A DNA stretch of 64,000 bases. Origin: an uncultured Acetatifactor sp. GTDB taxonomy: Bacteria; Bacillota; Clostridia; Lachnospirales; Lachnospiraceae. Location: contig CAJUAH010000018.1 of NCBI GenBank assembly GCA_910584375.1, positions 21,247 through 85,246 on the forward strand, in the 5' to 3' direction. The position numbers and the translations under genes were made by a program. Positions 41,542 to 50,218 of this stretch are shown piece by piece (positions within the stretch are counted from its first letter, which is position 1; each line of letters begins with the position of its first letter). The notes beneath the pieces were generated by a model. That model worked only from the letters and a program-made list of their open reading frames with translations, did not search any database and was not told the DNA's origin.

Positions 41542-43813
41542 GAACATGACAAGGAGCAAGGCAATTATTATTCTGATCGTGCTGGTCCTGGCTCTGGCAG
41601 GCATCACTTATGTGGATATCGCCGGAGTGGATGCCAGCGGCAGAGGCAGCGCGTCGGATATCAAGCTGGGTCTGGATCTGGCGGGCGGTGTCAGCATCAC
41701 TTATCAGGTGGTGGGAGAAGAGGAACCCAGCCCTACGGATATGGCGGATACAATATCCAAACTGCAGCAGCGCGTGTGGAATTACAGCACCGAGGCCGTG
41801 GTGTATCAGGAAGGAGCGGACCGGATCAATATCGAGATCCCCGGCGTGTCCGATGCCAATGCCATCCTGCAGGAGCTGGGGCGTCCCGGCGCGCTGTATT
41901 TCATCAAGCAGACAGGCTCTGACGGAACGGACAACTACACTTCCCAGCTTGTGATGACCCAGGACGGCGGTTACGGATATGAACACAGTTTAAACCGCAG
42001 CCTGGAGGAGATCATCGCGGACGGCGGCGTGGTACTGGAAGGTACGGACGTGATGGACGCGGAGGCGACCACGCGCACGGACAATATGCAGAACCAGCAG
42101 ATCGTGGTAGTGCTGACGCTGAACGAAGAGGGCACTGCCAAATTTGAGGAGGCTACCCGGGAGGCATATAACGGCGGCGTGAACAGCAAGTCCATCGCCA
42201 TCTATTACGACGGTAATTTTGTCAGCGTACCTACGGTGAGCGCGGTGATCAGCGACGGCAGTGCCCAGATCAGCGGTTCCAAGAACTTTGAGGAGGCGGA
42301 AAAGCTGGCCTCTACCATCCGTATCGGCGGTCTGAGCCTGGAACTGGAAGAACTGCACTCCAAAGTGGTGGGGGCGCAGTTGGGGGTGGACGCCATTGAG
42401 ACAAGCCTTAAGGCGGGAGCCATCGGCCTGGTGATCGTGATCGTATTTATGATCGCGGTGTATTTTATCTCCGGACTGGCAGCCTCCCTGGCGCTGGGTA
42501 TGTATGTGGCGATGATCGTCATGCTGCTCAACGGCTTTGACATGACCCTGACGCTGTCCGGTATCGCCGGTATCATTCTGTCCATCGGTATGGCGGTGGA
42601 CGCCAATGTGATCATTTTTGCCCGTATCCGTGAGGAGCTTGCCACCGGCAAGACCGTGAAGAGTTCCATGCAGATCGGGTTTGACAAGGCTCTGTCCGCC
42701 ATTATCGACGGCAATATCACCACGCTGATCGCGGCGGCGGTGCTGTGGATCTTAGGGCCCGGCACGGTAAAGGGTTTTGCCCAGACTCTGGCGCTGGGTA
42801 TCGTGCTGTCCATGTTCACGGCTCTGGTGCTGACCAAGCTGATCATGAGCGCCCTGTATACCCTGGGACTCAAGGACGCCAAGTGGTACGGCATAGGCAA
42901 GGAGCATAAGCCTCTGAACATTCTCAAACACAGGAAATGGTTCTTTGGCATTTCCACGGCTTTGATCGTGGCCGGTTTTGTGGTGATGGGCGTCTTCATG
43001 GGAACCACCGGCGACGCACTGAATTTGAGTCTGGAGTTTAAAGGCGGTACGGCCACCACGGTGACTTTCGGGGAGAGCAAGACGCTGGAGCAGGTCAACA
43101 GCGAGATCGTACCCTATGTGGAGGAGATCACCGGCAGCGGTGTGCAGATCCAAACCGTGCAGGGCAGCAACGAGATCATTTTTAAATCCGATTCCTTGGA
43201 TAAGGATCAGCGCGAGCAGTTAAATCAGATATTCAGGGAGCAGTTTGGAGTGACGGCAGAGATTGGCTCAGAGACCATCAGTTCCACCATCAGCGATGAG
43301 ATGACCCGGGACACTATCGTAGCGGTGATTGTGGCCATCGTATGTATGCTGATTTATATCCGTATCCGTTTCAGCGATATCCGTTTCGGCGCCTCCGGCG
43401 TGATGGCGCTGCTCCATGACGTGCTGGTGGTGTTGGCGTTCTACGCCGCGGCCAGAGTGTCCGTGAGCAATACCTTTATCGCCTGTATGCTGACCATCGT
43501 GGGATATTCCATCAACGCTACCATCGTGATCTTTGACCGGGTGCGTGAGAATATGGCGGAGATGGGGAAGAAGGAGAGCCTGGAGGATGTGCTGAACAGG
43601 AGCATCACCCAGACGCTGTCCAGAAGTATCTTTACCTCTCTGACCACCTTTATCATGGTGGCGGTGCTGTATATCCTGGGCGTGACCAGCATCCGGGATT
43701 TTGCCCTGCCTCTGATGGTGGGTATCCTCTGCGGCGCGTACTCCTCCGTCTGCCTGGCAGGCCCCATATGGTATGTGCTGCGCAGGAAGTTCCCGCCCAA
43801 GGCGAAAGCTTGA
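41534..43813 (+). CDS. secDF: Fused protein translocase subunit SecDF
   Basis: A 759-residue inner-membrane protein in which SecD and SecF are fused, as in Bacillus. The SecD half has an N-terminal helix, the large extracytoplasmic P1 part (LGLDLAGGVSITYQV), the D4 motif region with ALGLGLSIG-like AGIILSIGMAVDANVIIFARIREE, and the following helices. The SecF half starts near residue 460 with another helix, FKGGTATTVTF, and YSINATIVIFDRVRENM. The complex uses proton or sodium flow to pull secreted proteins out of SecYEG. The neighbourhood scfA-scfB-secDF is recurrent in Clostridia. A terminator follows. Confidence 0.95.
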   Translation: MIKNMTRSKAIIILIVLVLALAGITYVDIAGVDASGRGSASDIKLGLDLAGGVSITYQVVGEEEPSPTDMADTISKLQQRVWNYSTEAVVYQEGADRINIEIPGVSDANAILQELGRPGALYFIKQTGSDGTDNYTSQLVMTQDGGYGYEHSLNRSLEEIIADGGVVLEGTDVMDAEATTRTDNMQNQQIVVVLTLNEEGTAKFEEATREAYNGGVNSKSIAIYYDGNFVSVPTVSAVISDGSAQISGSKNFEEAEKLASTIRIGGLSLELEELHSKVVGAQLGVDAIETSLKAGAIGLVIVIVFMIAVYFISGLAASLALGMYVAMIVMLLNGFDMTLTLSGIAGIILSIGMAVDANVIIFARIREELATGKTVKSSMQIGFDKALSAIIDGNITTLIAAAVLWILGPGTVKGFAQTLALGIVLSMFTALVLTKLIMSALYTLGLKDAKWYGIGKEHKPLNILKHRKWFFGISTALIVAGFVVMGVFMGTTGDALNLSLEFKGGTATTVTFGESKTLEQVNSEIVPYVEEITGSGVQIQTVQGSNEIIFKSDSLDKDQREQLNQIFREQFGVTAEIGSETISSTISDEMTRDTIVAVIVAIVCMLIYIRIRFSDIRFGASGVMALLHDVLVVLAFYAAARVSVSNTFIACMLTIVGYSINATIVIFDRVRENMAEMGKKESLEDVLNRSITQTLSRSIFTSLTTFIMVAVLYILGVTSIRDFALPLMVGILCGAYSSVCLAGPIWYVLRRKFPPKAKA

Positions 43814-43839
43814 AATTAGACGGTATTTTTGATTGGCAA

Positions 43840-43870
43840 GGGGCTGTCCTTTAACGGGCAGCCCTTATTT
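43840..43870 (+). terminator. Terminator after secDF
   Basis: A 9-bp stem GGGCTGTCC/GGGCAGCCC with one G-U pair and a TTTAAC loop is followed by TTATTTA. Confidence 0.82.
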
Positions 43871-43877
43871 ATGCACG

Positions 43878-44126
43878 CGGGCACCCAAATGAAATATGTC
43901 GGCATGCGCTGGCGGGTGCCCGGTGCGCGAGTAGGGAAAGAGGGCTCTTCCCTACTCGATTATCCTTATTCATGGACTGATTATTTACATAGGCTGATTT
44001 ATTAAAACGGCATTGCATACAGTTTAGCGGCCGTTTTGTTACAGGGTTAATGTCTGATACTTTTTCCGGATCAGATAGAACTCCGTTTCCAATTTTGGCA
44101 TCGGGGCGGACAACCGGCCCGATGCC
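43878..44126. other. Structured non-coding stretch with several hairpins
   Basis: No gene is supported. Hairpins seen: CGGGCACCC (43878-43886) with GGGTGCCCG (43914-43922); a 14-bp stem with one bulged A, arms 43928-43942 and 43945-43958; AAAACGGC (44004-44011) with GCCGTTTT (44030-44037); TCTGAT (44053) with ATCAGA (44070); GGCATCGGG (44097-44105) with CCCGATGCC (44118-44126). All lie after the secDF terminator and before the next promoter, so they are not a simple leader. They may be a mobile intergenic repeat or an RNA. Confidence 0.5.
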
Positions 44127-44141
44127 CGGTCGAACTGTGGA

Positions 44142-44170
44142 TTGTAAAAAGGGAGTCATTATGCTATAAT
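44142..44170 (+). promoter_or_regulatory. Sigma-A promoter of the PEBP gene
   Basis: TTGTAA, 17 bp, TATAAT with an extended TG (TGCTATAAT). The leader to the ATG is about 120 nt. Confidence 0.75.
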
Positions 44171-44293
44171 CGGACTCGGAATGCAGGTAATTCATTGTAT
44201 GAATATGGCGTTTGTGCGCTTATGCCAGGCCAATCATGAGGGGAATGGATTCTGTGTATTGTGTACATTTTCATTTAAAGAGGGAGATTTTGT

Positions 44294-44776
44294 ATGCGCA
44301 TAGAGAAAATAGAGGGGAACGATCTTGATTTTGAGTGCGTCGGGGTGGAATCCGACGGTACATTTGCCATAGAACATACAGGGCGGGGAGAAGATATCTC
44401 CCCGGAGTTTATCATTAAAAATCTGTCTCCATCCGCTAAAACACTGGTCATTACCCTTGAAGATCTGAGCCATCCCATAAAGGGTTTCACACATTGGGTC
44501 ATCTGGAACATTCCCGCGAAGAATAACATACCCAAGGCAATTCCGCCGGGGAAGTCGGTATCCGCTTTGGACGGCGCAGTGCAGGGAATCGGATACGGAT
44601 TACATCGCTACGGCGGCCCTAAGCCTCCAAAGGGCAAGTCCCACAGGTACTGTTTTACCGTCTATGCGCTTAACTGTGCGCTGGAACTGAAAGCGACCTC
44701 GACAAAAAGGCAGGTACTCCATAGAGCGGAAGGGCATATTATTCAGCAGGGCAAGATCTGCGCATCTTATGAGTAG
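44294..44776 (+). CDS. YbhB/YbcL family PEBP protein
   Basis: A 160-residue soluble protein of the phosphatidylethanolamine-binding family. It has the signature pieces DISPEFIIKNLSPSAKTLVITLEDLSHP, the HWVIWNIPA strand with the pocket His, GIGYGLHRYGGPKPPKG and HRYCFTVYAL. Bacterial members are small ligand-binding or chaperone-like proteins of uncertain function. It has no signal peptide, so it acts in the cytosol. It has its own promoter and is followed by the promoter of the DUF262 module, so it is probably not part of that system. Confidence 0.9.
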   Translation: MRIEKIEGNDLDFECVGVESDGTFAIEHTGRGEDISPEFIIKNLSPSAKTLVITLEDLSHPIKGFTHWVIWNIPAKNNIPKAIPPGKSVSALDGAVQGIGYGLHRYGGPKPPKGKSHRYCFTVYALNCALELKATSTKRQVLHRAEGHIIQQGKICASYE

Positions 44777-44877
44777 GGCGGTACGCTGTAGGAGGGCAGG
44801 CAGGGGGGAAGATGTGACTTGTATTGGTACTCGGTATTCCCCAGTGGAGGTAAAACTTTCTAAGGAAAATAGGTTGG

Positions 44878-44905
44878 TTGTAAAATGAGGGAAATATGTT
44901 ATAAT
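44878..44905 (+). promoter_or_regulatory. Promoter of the DUF262/ATPase module
   Basis: TTGTAA, 16 bp, TATAAT with extended TG (TGTTATAAT), 60 bp upstream of the first gene. It is very similar to the promoter at 44142. Confidence 0.72.
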
Positions 44906-44965
44906 GCAAGGGAAAGGGAAAATATGTCAGCAGGACAGCTTTTTTAGATTAAAGGAGCATTTAAA

Positions 44966-46135
44966 ATGGATATACACAAATCAGATTTCTCGGAATATCT
45001 GAAATTATCTGAAACAGCAATGTCAGAATACAACGGTATTGAAATAGACGTTGATGGCGGCAGTGAGAATATGGAAATTGACGCGCCATATGATGTTCAG
45101 AATATTCGCGTTGCACAGAAGATGATAACGGTATTTCAGATAGAGCATTGGATCTCGGCTGAGAATGGAGTAAAGCTCAATTTGTCTCCGGAATATCAAC
45201 GAAATTTGGTGTGGGATGACGTGCGGAAAAGCGCATTGATTGAATCGCTGCTTTTACGGATTCCCATCCCGGCCTTTTATCTGGACGAAGACTGTGAGGG
45301 AAATAAAAGCGTTATCGACGGTATGCAGCGCCTGTCTACGATTCACTCCTTTTTGAACAATGAATTTCCACTGAAAAAAATGCAATACTTATCCCACTGT
45401 GAAAATAAATATTTTAAAGACCTGGAGCCTAAACTTCGGGGACGGATTGAGGATACGGAACTGGCGGTGAATATCCTTGATGAAAAATGTCCGCAGATGG
45501 TTAAGTTTGATGTGTTCCGGAGAGTAAATACAGGGGGATTGCCGTTAAACTATCAGGAGATCAGAAACATTATGGCCGCGCCTAAGGTTCGGGCTTTGTT
45601 GCAGAGGATGGCGGAGTGCGAAGAGTTTAGCCGGGCCACACGCGGCAGTGTCAGAGATATTCGTATGGCGGCGCAGGAACTGTGTTTGCGTTATCTGACA
45701 ATCCTGGGAACATATAATTGGGAGAAACAGGATTTTGCTTTTTATTACGGTCTGATGAAAATGATGGATCATGGAATATTGATCTTAAATAAAAGTCCGG
45801 AGCATATTTTGGATGGATTATTTTATGGTTTTCGACAGGTGATGAACTATTGCTATGAGATTCTCGGTGAATATGCTTTTTGTAAAACGGAAAACAGTAA
45901 AGTAAATAAATCTCTGTTCACTGGCTGGGCAGTTCTGTTTGCGAATGTTGGTCCAGATATGGATATGAATAAAGTAGACCCTGTGAAAGTCAGGACAGCA
46001 TACAGGCAGCGCCTGACCAAGGATGCCGATTTCTACAGCGCCATTACCTCTTCTACAGGAACAAGAAAAAATATTTTGATTTCAATAGGAACCATTCGTG
46101 ATATATGGGAGGAATGTTATGATAAAAACCATTGA
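44966..46135 (+). CDS. DUF262 (ParB/GmrS-like) domain protein
   Basis: A 389-residue protein. Residues about 50-210 match DUF262: ITVFQIEHWI, LSPEYQRNLVWDDVRKSALIESLLLRIPIPAFYLDED, the nucleotide-binding IDGMQRLSTI and DVFRRVNTGGLPLNYQEIRN. In GmrSD-type type IV restriction enzymes and related systems this domain binds or hydrolyses NTP, usually fused to an HNH (DUF1524) nuclease. No HNH motif is visible in the C-terminal half here, which is helical. It overlaps the downstream ATPase gene by 17 bp and shares its promoter. Its AT-richer DNA differs from the flanking recJ. The likely role is a sensor or regulator in a defence system. Confidence 0.8.
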   Translation: MDIHKSDFSEYLKLSETAMSEYNGIEIDVDGGSENMEIDAPYDVQNIRVAQKMITVFQIEHWISAENGVKLNLSPEYQRNLVWDDVRKSALIESLLLRIPIPAFYLDEDCEGNKSVIDGMQRLSTIHSFLNNEFPLKKMQYLSHCENKYFKDLEPKLRGRIEDTELAVNILDEKCPQMVKFDVFRRVNTGGLPLNYQEIRNIMAAPKVRALLQRMAECEEFSRATRGSVRDIRMAAQELCLRYLTILGTYNWEKQDFAFYYGLMKMMDHGILILNKSPEHILDGLFYGFRQVMNYCYEILGEYAFCKTENSKVNKSLFTGWAVLFANVGPDMDMNKVDPVKVRTAYRQRLTKDADFYSAITSSTGTRKNILISIGTIRDIWEECYDKNH

Positions 46136-47201
46136 AATGAAGAATTTCAAGTGTTTTGACTGTCTGCAGTTATCCCTGGCGGGACTGACAATCCTGGCGG
46201 GGGGAAACGCCGCAGGTAAATCTACGGTTATGCAGGCGCTTCTGCTTGCGAACGCAACAGCGCGGGAAAAAGAAGATTCCGTGGATGTTTCGGAGGCTTT
46301 GGGCATTGCGGTAGGCAGCCCCAGAGCGCTGATCTCACAAAACCCTACAGCATTATCGGATAGAGATTTTTCGATAAATATACAGTGGAACAAAACAGAG
46401 GGGCTATTTGCGTATAAGATCGATAAACTTAAGCCTTTGAAATTAATGTATGCCCAGTCTCCCAAAGATGTACAGAATGAACAGATATTTTATCTGAACG
46501 CGGAGCGCCTGGGACCGCGAATATCCTATCCGGCAGGTGTGGATGAGGATATTCTGAGCAATGGAGCCAATGCGGCCTTTTTGATCGACCGGGCGGACAT
46601 GCAGCAGAGAAAGGTACATGAGTGCCTTGCACTGGATGGGGAAAAATCCAAATTCTCCATTCAGGTGGAAAACTGGATGAATGCGATAGTAGGGGATATT
46701 AATTTTTCTGTCACGACGGATTATGTGAAGGCGAGTACAGATATCAGATATGGGAATGAGATGGCGGAAGAGCCGGTACTGCCGACGATGACAGGTTTTG
46801 GGATCAGTTATATTTTATCGATAGTTACAGCCGGATTGTGGTGTTCCTCTATGGATAATGTGTCGCTGATGATAGAAAATCCCGAGGCGCATCTGCATCC
46901 GGCAGCCCAGAGCAGAATGGGGAAATTCCTGGAGTGCCTGGCATATGCGGGCGTTCAGGTTATCGTAGAAACGCACAGCGAGCATATCATAGACGGAGCC
47001 AGGATTCAGGCGGCTATCATGGAACATACAGACAATATGCAGATCTATTTTTTTGAGAAAGAAAAGGAAGGTATACAGATCATAAAAATTGATGTGGACA
47101 AAAACGGGGAACTCTCAGAATGGCCCAAAGGTTTCTTTGACCAGAAGGGCGAGGATTTACGGGACTTATTTAAGATAAGGAGAAAAAATGCAGGTAATTA
47201 A
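46119..47201 (+). CDS. AAA ATPase, OLD/SMC-like with DUF3696-type C-terminus
   Basis: A 360-residue ATPase. It begins IKTIEMKNFKCF, with Walker A LAGGNAAGKSTVMQALLL (about 28-45), a GFGISYILSIVTA stretch acting as signature-like region, and Walker B LMIENPEAHLHPAAQ followed by VQVIVETHSEHIIDGARI. The ending IKIDVDKNGELSEWPKGFFD fits the DUF3696 domain found at the end of such ATPases. Unlike OLD nucleases no Toprim domain is visible. The start ATG lies inside the end of the DUF262 gene and has GGAGG upstream. It overlaps the third gene by 14 bp, so all three are translationally coupled. Confidence 0.82.
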   Translation: MIKTIEMKNFKCFDCLQLSLAGLTILAGGNAAGKSTVMQALLLANATAREKEDSVDVSEALGIAVGSPRALISQNPTALSDRDFSINIQWNKTEGLFAYKIDKLKPLKLMYAQSPKDVQNEQIFYLNAERLGPRISYPAGVDEDILSNGANAAFLIDRADMQQRKVHECLALDGEKSKFSIQVENWMNAIVGDINFSVTTDYVKASTDIRYGNEMAEEPVLPTMTGFGISYILSIVTAGLWCSSMDNVSLMIENPEAHLHPAAQSRMGKFLECLAYAGVQVIVETHSEHIIDGARIQAAIMEHTDNMQIYFFEKEKEGIQIIKIDVDKNGELSEWPKGFFDQKGEDLRDLFKIRRKNAGN

Positions 47202-48051
47202 CTTTTTGGAGGAAGAGAGTTTTGCCCATACGAATGAGAAAGAGAATCTGGCTTTGCGCAGGGACGAAATCGGGGACTTAATGGAGATTGCCGCATACTG
47301 CCAGAATGAATCCGTCAAAGAGCCCTTGGAATACCATGAAACGTTGTGGGAGGCGGAAGTGCAGAAAGAAGTATCATTTGCCGACTGGCTCTATGGCAAC
47401 AGGGGGCTTGGAAGTGAAGAAGATCGGCGCAGATTACAGGAGGCATTCAGCAAGCGGATATTTCAGCCCATGGAAGGCGGGCCCGTCGGAGAAACTGCTA
47501 ACAGAAAGGTTATTCGCGCCGCATTGGGCGAATTTCAGAATTGTGTGTGTAAGGTGGAGGATTATATCAAAAAGAGGAGAGGCATTCTCGACTCTGTCAG
47601 AAATGTGACAGAATATCAGGAATTTATGCAGTCCTGCTTTGTAAACAGTTGTTTTGCTGATGATATCCTCTCAGAAATGAAACATATTACCCATTTCCCG
47701 GACAGGACAAAAGAGCTTACGAAGGCTCTGGGAATATTAAATGATGAGGCGGTAGAACTTTATCAGCAATATTGCGATCGGCTGGAAGAGGCTATGAAGA
47801 TTCTGACAGCTCATTTACAGCGGGAATGCGCGCCGGACCCGGAGCATGCGGAAGATTTGCTTTTCACTTTTACATATTGGGAACAATTGGAAGGAAAGTC
47901 CGTGCCGAAGACAAAAGAGGTGGAGTGTTCACCGCATTTAAAATTACTTCATGCTGGATCAAATCTCAGGATATATTTTTATTGGTGCGATGCAGTGATC
48001 GGTGCAGGGGAAAAGGTGTTGGTAGGACGGATTGGGCGTCATCCCTATTAG
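47188..48051 (+). CDS. Unknown third protein of the DUF262/ATPase module
   Basis: A 287-residue soluble protein that I do not recognise. The first 190 residues are acidic and helical with several Cys residues (CQN, NCVCK, SCFVNSCFADD). The last 50 residues, SPHLKLLHAGSNLRIYFYWCD and KVLVGRIGRHPY, have the pattern of small RelE-like toxin folds in which basic residues end a beta sheet; this resemblance is only by eye. Because the other two proteins lack an obvious nuclease, this one is the best candidate for the effector. It overlaps the ATPase gene by 14 bp. GGAGAAA precedes the ATG. Confidence 0.6.
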   Translation: MQVINFLEEESFAHTNEKENLALRRDEIGDLMEIAAYCQNESVKEPLEYHETLWEAEVQKEVSFADWLYGNRGLGSEEDRRRLQEAFSKRIFQPMEGGPVGETANRKVIRAALGEFQNCVCKVEDYIKKRRGILDSVRNVTEYQEFMQSCFVNSCFADDILSEMKHITHFPDRTKELTKALGILNDEAVELYQQYCDRLEEAMKILTAHLQRECAPDPEHAEDLLFTFTYWEQLEGKSVPKTKEVECSPHLKLLHAGSNLRIYFYWCDAVIGAGEKVLVGRIGRHPY

Positions 48052-48079
48052 GGATTGTATATAGTGCGCGAGGAGCAAA

Positions 48080-49870
48080 ATGGAAAAATGGATGGTAGCC
48101 GCCAAAAAGGCGGATTTTGAAGGATGGGCCAAACAGTTCGGCATCAGCCCGGTGCTGGCCAGGATCATCCGCAATCGGGACATCACAGAGCCCGAGGAGG
48201 TGGACAGGTTTCTGCACGGAACCCTCTCGGACTGCTACAGCCCGTGGCTGCTGAAGGGGATGGAGCAGGCGGTGGCAGTGATCGCAGAGGAACTTGACAG
48301 AGGAACAAAGATCCGTGTGATCGGAGACTATGATGTGGACGGCATATGCTCCTCCTATATCCTGACCAGGGCGCTGCGGGAGATGGGCGCTGCGGTGGAC
48401 ACGGCCATTCCCCACAGGATAAAGGACGGTTACGGGCTGAATGAGACTTTGATCGAGGAGGCGCACGGAGACGGCGTGGGACTGATTGTCACCTGTGACA
48501 ACGGCATTGCGGCGCAGCCTCAGATCGCGCTGGCGGCAGAGCTTGGTATGCGGGTGGTGGTGACGGACCATCATGAGGTGCCCTATATGGAAAAAGACGG
48601 GCATCGAATCTGGCAACTGCCTCCGGCGCAGGCGGTGGTAGACCCCAAACAGGAGGGATGCGCTTATCCGTGGCCGGGGATCTGCGGGGCGGTGGTGGCT
48701 TACAAGCTGGTACAGGCTCTGGGGGAGAGGACAGAATACCCAGGGCTGGTGGAGTTGACGGAAGCCTTGCTGCCTTTTGCCGCCATGGCCACGGTGTGCG
48801 ATGTGATGGAGTTAAAGGATGAGAATCGGATTTTGGTAAAGGAGGGGTTGAAACGCTTTGCAACCTGCGCAAATCCGGGACTGCAGGCGCTGATGGAAGT
48901 GTGCGGACTGGACCCGTCAGCGGTATCCGCCTATCATCTGGGTTTTGTACTGGGTCCCTGTCTCAATGCGACCGGACGCCTGGACACGGCAAAGAGAGCG
49001 CTGGAACTGTTGGAGAGCCGGGACAAAGCCCAGGCCATGACCGCTGCCAGAGAGCTTAAGGATCTGAACGACAGCCGCAAGAACATGACTCTCAAGGGCG
49101 TGGAGGAGGCGGTGGAACTGATCGAGAAAGGCGGCGAACCCGATTCGGTGATGGTGGTTTATCTGCCGCAGGTTCACGAAAGCCTGGCGGGCATCATTGC
49201 CGGAAGGATCAAGGAGAGGTATCATCGCCCTGTCTTTGTGCTGACGAAGGGAGAGGAAGGCATAAAAGGCTCCGGGCGATCCATCGACAGCTATCATATG
49301 TACGATGCCATGATTCGCGTGAAACAGTTTTTTACCAAGTTTGGCGGTCATAAGATGGCGGCGGGACTGTCCATGCGGGAGGAGGACATTGAGCCGCTGC
49401 GCCAGGCGCTGAATGCGGACTGCGGTCTGACCCAGGAGGATTTTGCCCGGCTGGTACATATAGATGTGCCCATGCCTGTCATTTATGCGGATATGGAACT
49501 GGCGCGGCAGCTACAAAGCCTGGAACCCTGCGGCACAGGGAATCCCCGGCCCCTGTTTGCCCAGAAGGGGCTGATGCTGCTCAGAGGGCGTCGCATCGGA
49601 GCCAAACAGAACTTTGCCAGACTCACGGTACGGACGGAGGGCAAGTTTCAGGAGCTTATGTATTTTGGGGATCTGGACGAGTTCTGCCTGCGCCTGGAGG
49701 AGAAATACGGAGACGGCAGCGCGGAGCGGCTTTTTGACACCGGCGCTTTGGGGAGCGAATCTGCCGGATCTCGGGGATATGAGATGAATATTACTTACCA
49801 TCTGGGAATAAACCGCTATCGGGGACATGAGGAATTGCAGTTTGTGATACAAAATTTCTGTTTTGTTTAG
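48080..49870 (+). CDS. recJ: Single-strand DNA exonuclease RecJ
   Basis: A 596-residue 5'-3' single-strand exonuclease of the DHH family, used in recombination and repair. Motifs: IGDYDVDGICSSYIL (motif I), VTCDNGIAA, VTDHHEVPY (DHH), GPCLNATGRLD, and the DHHA1 glycine motif SGRSIDSYHMYDAM...KFGGHKMAAGLSM. The C-terminal OB-fold ends with LQFVIQNFCFV. It is shorter than B. subtilis RecJ (786), lacking the extra C-terminal domain. AGGAG precedes the ATG. A tandem 206-bp duplication begins in its last codons. Confidence 0.93.
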   Translation: MEKWMVAAKKADFEGWAKQFGISPVLARIIRNRDITEPEEVDRFLHGTLSDCYSPWLLKGMEQAVAVIAEELDRGTKIRVIGDYDVDGICSSYILTRALREMGAAVDTAIPHRIKDGYGLNETLIEEAHGDGVGLIVTCDNGIAAQPQIALAAELGMRVVVTDHHEVPYMEKDGHRIWQLPPAQAVVDPKQEGCAYPWPGICGAVVAYKLVQALGERTEYPGLVELTEALLPFAAMATVCDVMELKDENRILVKEGLKRFATCANPGLQALMEVCGLDPSAVSAYHLGFVLGPCLNATGRLDTAKRALELLESRDKAQAMTAARELKDLNDSRKNMTLKGVEEAVELIEKGGEPDSVMVVYLPQVHESLAGIIAGRIKERYHRPVFVLTKGEEGIKGSGRSIDSYHMYDAMIRVKQFFTKFGGHKMAAGLSMREEDIEPLRQALNADCGLTQEDFARLVHIDVPMPVIYADMELARQLQSLEPCGTGNPRPLFAQKGLMLLRGRRIGAKQNFARLTVRTEGKFQELMYFGDLDEFCLRLEEKYGDGSAERLFDTGALGSESAGSRGYEMNITYHLGINRYRGHEELQFVIQNFCFV

Positions 49871-49895
49871 GGTCATTTTATCCTTTGATTAGGAT

Positions 49896-49930
49896 TTAGA
49901 CACATTTTGGACATATTTTGTGAGTATAGT
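49896..49930 (+). promoter_or_regulatory. 11-bp direct repeat and -10 box of sRNA candidate 1
   Basis: TTAGACA (49896) and TTGGACA (49907) are spaced 11 bp apart; 11 bp downstream lies TATAGT. There is no good -35 hexamer, so an OmpR-family activator that binds 11-bp-spaced repeats is likely. The same arrangement occurs 206 bp downstream (50102, 50113, 50131). Confidence 0.5.
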
Positions 49931-49936
49931 GTATAT

Positions 49937-50015
49937 CAGATAGTTGATGAACTCACTATCTCCCCCCCTCATAAGAAATAGTGAAGGCTCCGGTAGAGAT
50001 ACCGGAGTCTTTGCT
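49937..50015 (+). ncRNA. C-rich small RNA candidate 1
   Basis: A predicted RNA of about 78 nt. It starts with a 7-bp hairpin (AGATAGT at 49938 with ACTATCT ending 49961), then an unpaired C-run of seven (49962-49968) in TCCCCCCCTCATAAG, then a terminator hairpin CTCCGGTA-GAGA-TACCGGAG (49988-50007) followed by TCTTTGCTGCTTT. The C-run is complementary to G-rich Shine-Dalgarno sequences, as in RsaE-like RNAs and the pneumococcal csRNAs. A protein reading is not supported. Confidence 0.6.
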
Positions 50016-50142
50016 GCTTTAAGATTCTTAAAACATAGAAAACACAGTGAATAGTTTCAGTTTCCGTTTTGTTTAGGGTCATTTTATTTTTTGCTTAGGA
50101 TTTAGACACATTTTGGACACAATTAATGGGTATAGTATATAT

Positions 50143-50218
50143 CAGATAGTTGATGAACTCACTATCTCCCCCCCTCATAAGAAATAGCGAAGGCTCCGGT
50201 AGAGATACCGGAGCTTTT
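50143..50218 (+). ncRNA. C-rich small RNA candidate 2
   Basis: Second copy, with a single change (T to C at 50188) in the region between the two hairpins. The seven-C run is at 50168-50174 and the terminator stem at 50194-50213, followed by CTTTTGCATT. Having two nearly identical copies with separate promoters fits a multicopy sRNA family. The change destroys an alternative CACTAT/ATAGTG pairing that copy 1 could form, so the first-stem fold is favoured. Confidence 0.6.

Noticed and set aside
43869..44195. Minus-strand frame of 108 codons in the structured gap after secDF
   Set aside because: It runs through the hairpins and terminator, has no ribosome binding site, and shows no protein-like composition.
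49896..49913. Spo0A boxes at TTAGACA/TTGGACA
   Set aside because: Each differs from the TTCGACA core at the conserved third position, and the 11-bp direct arrangement fits an OmpR-family regulator better.
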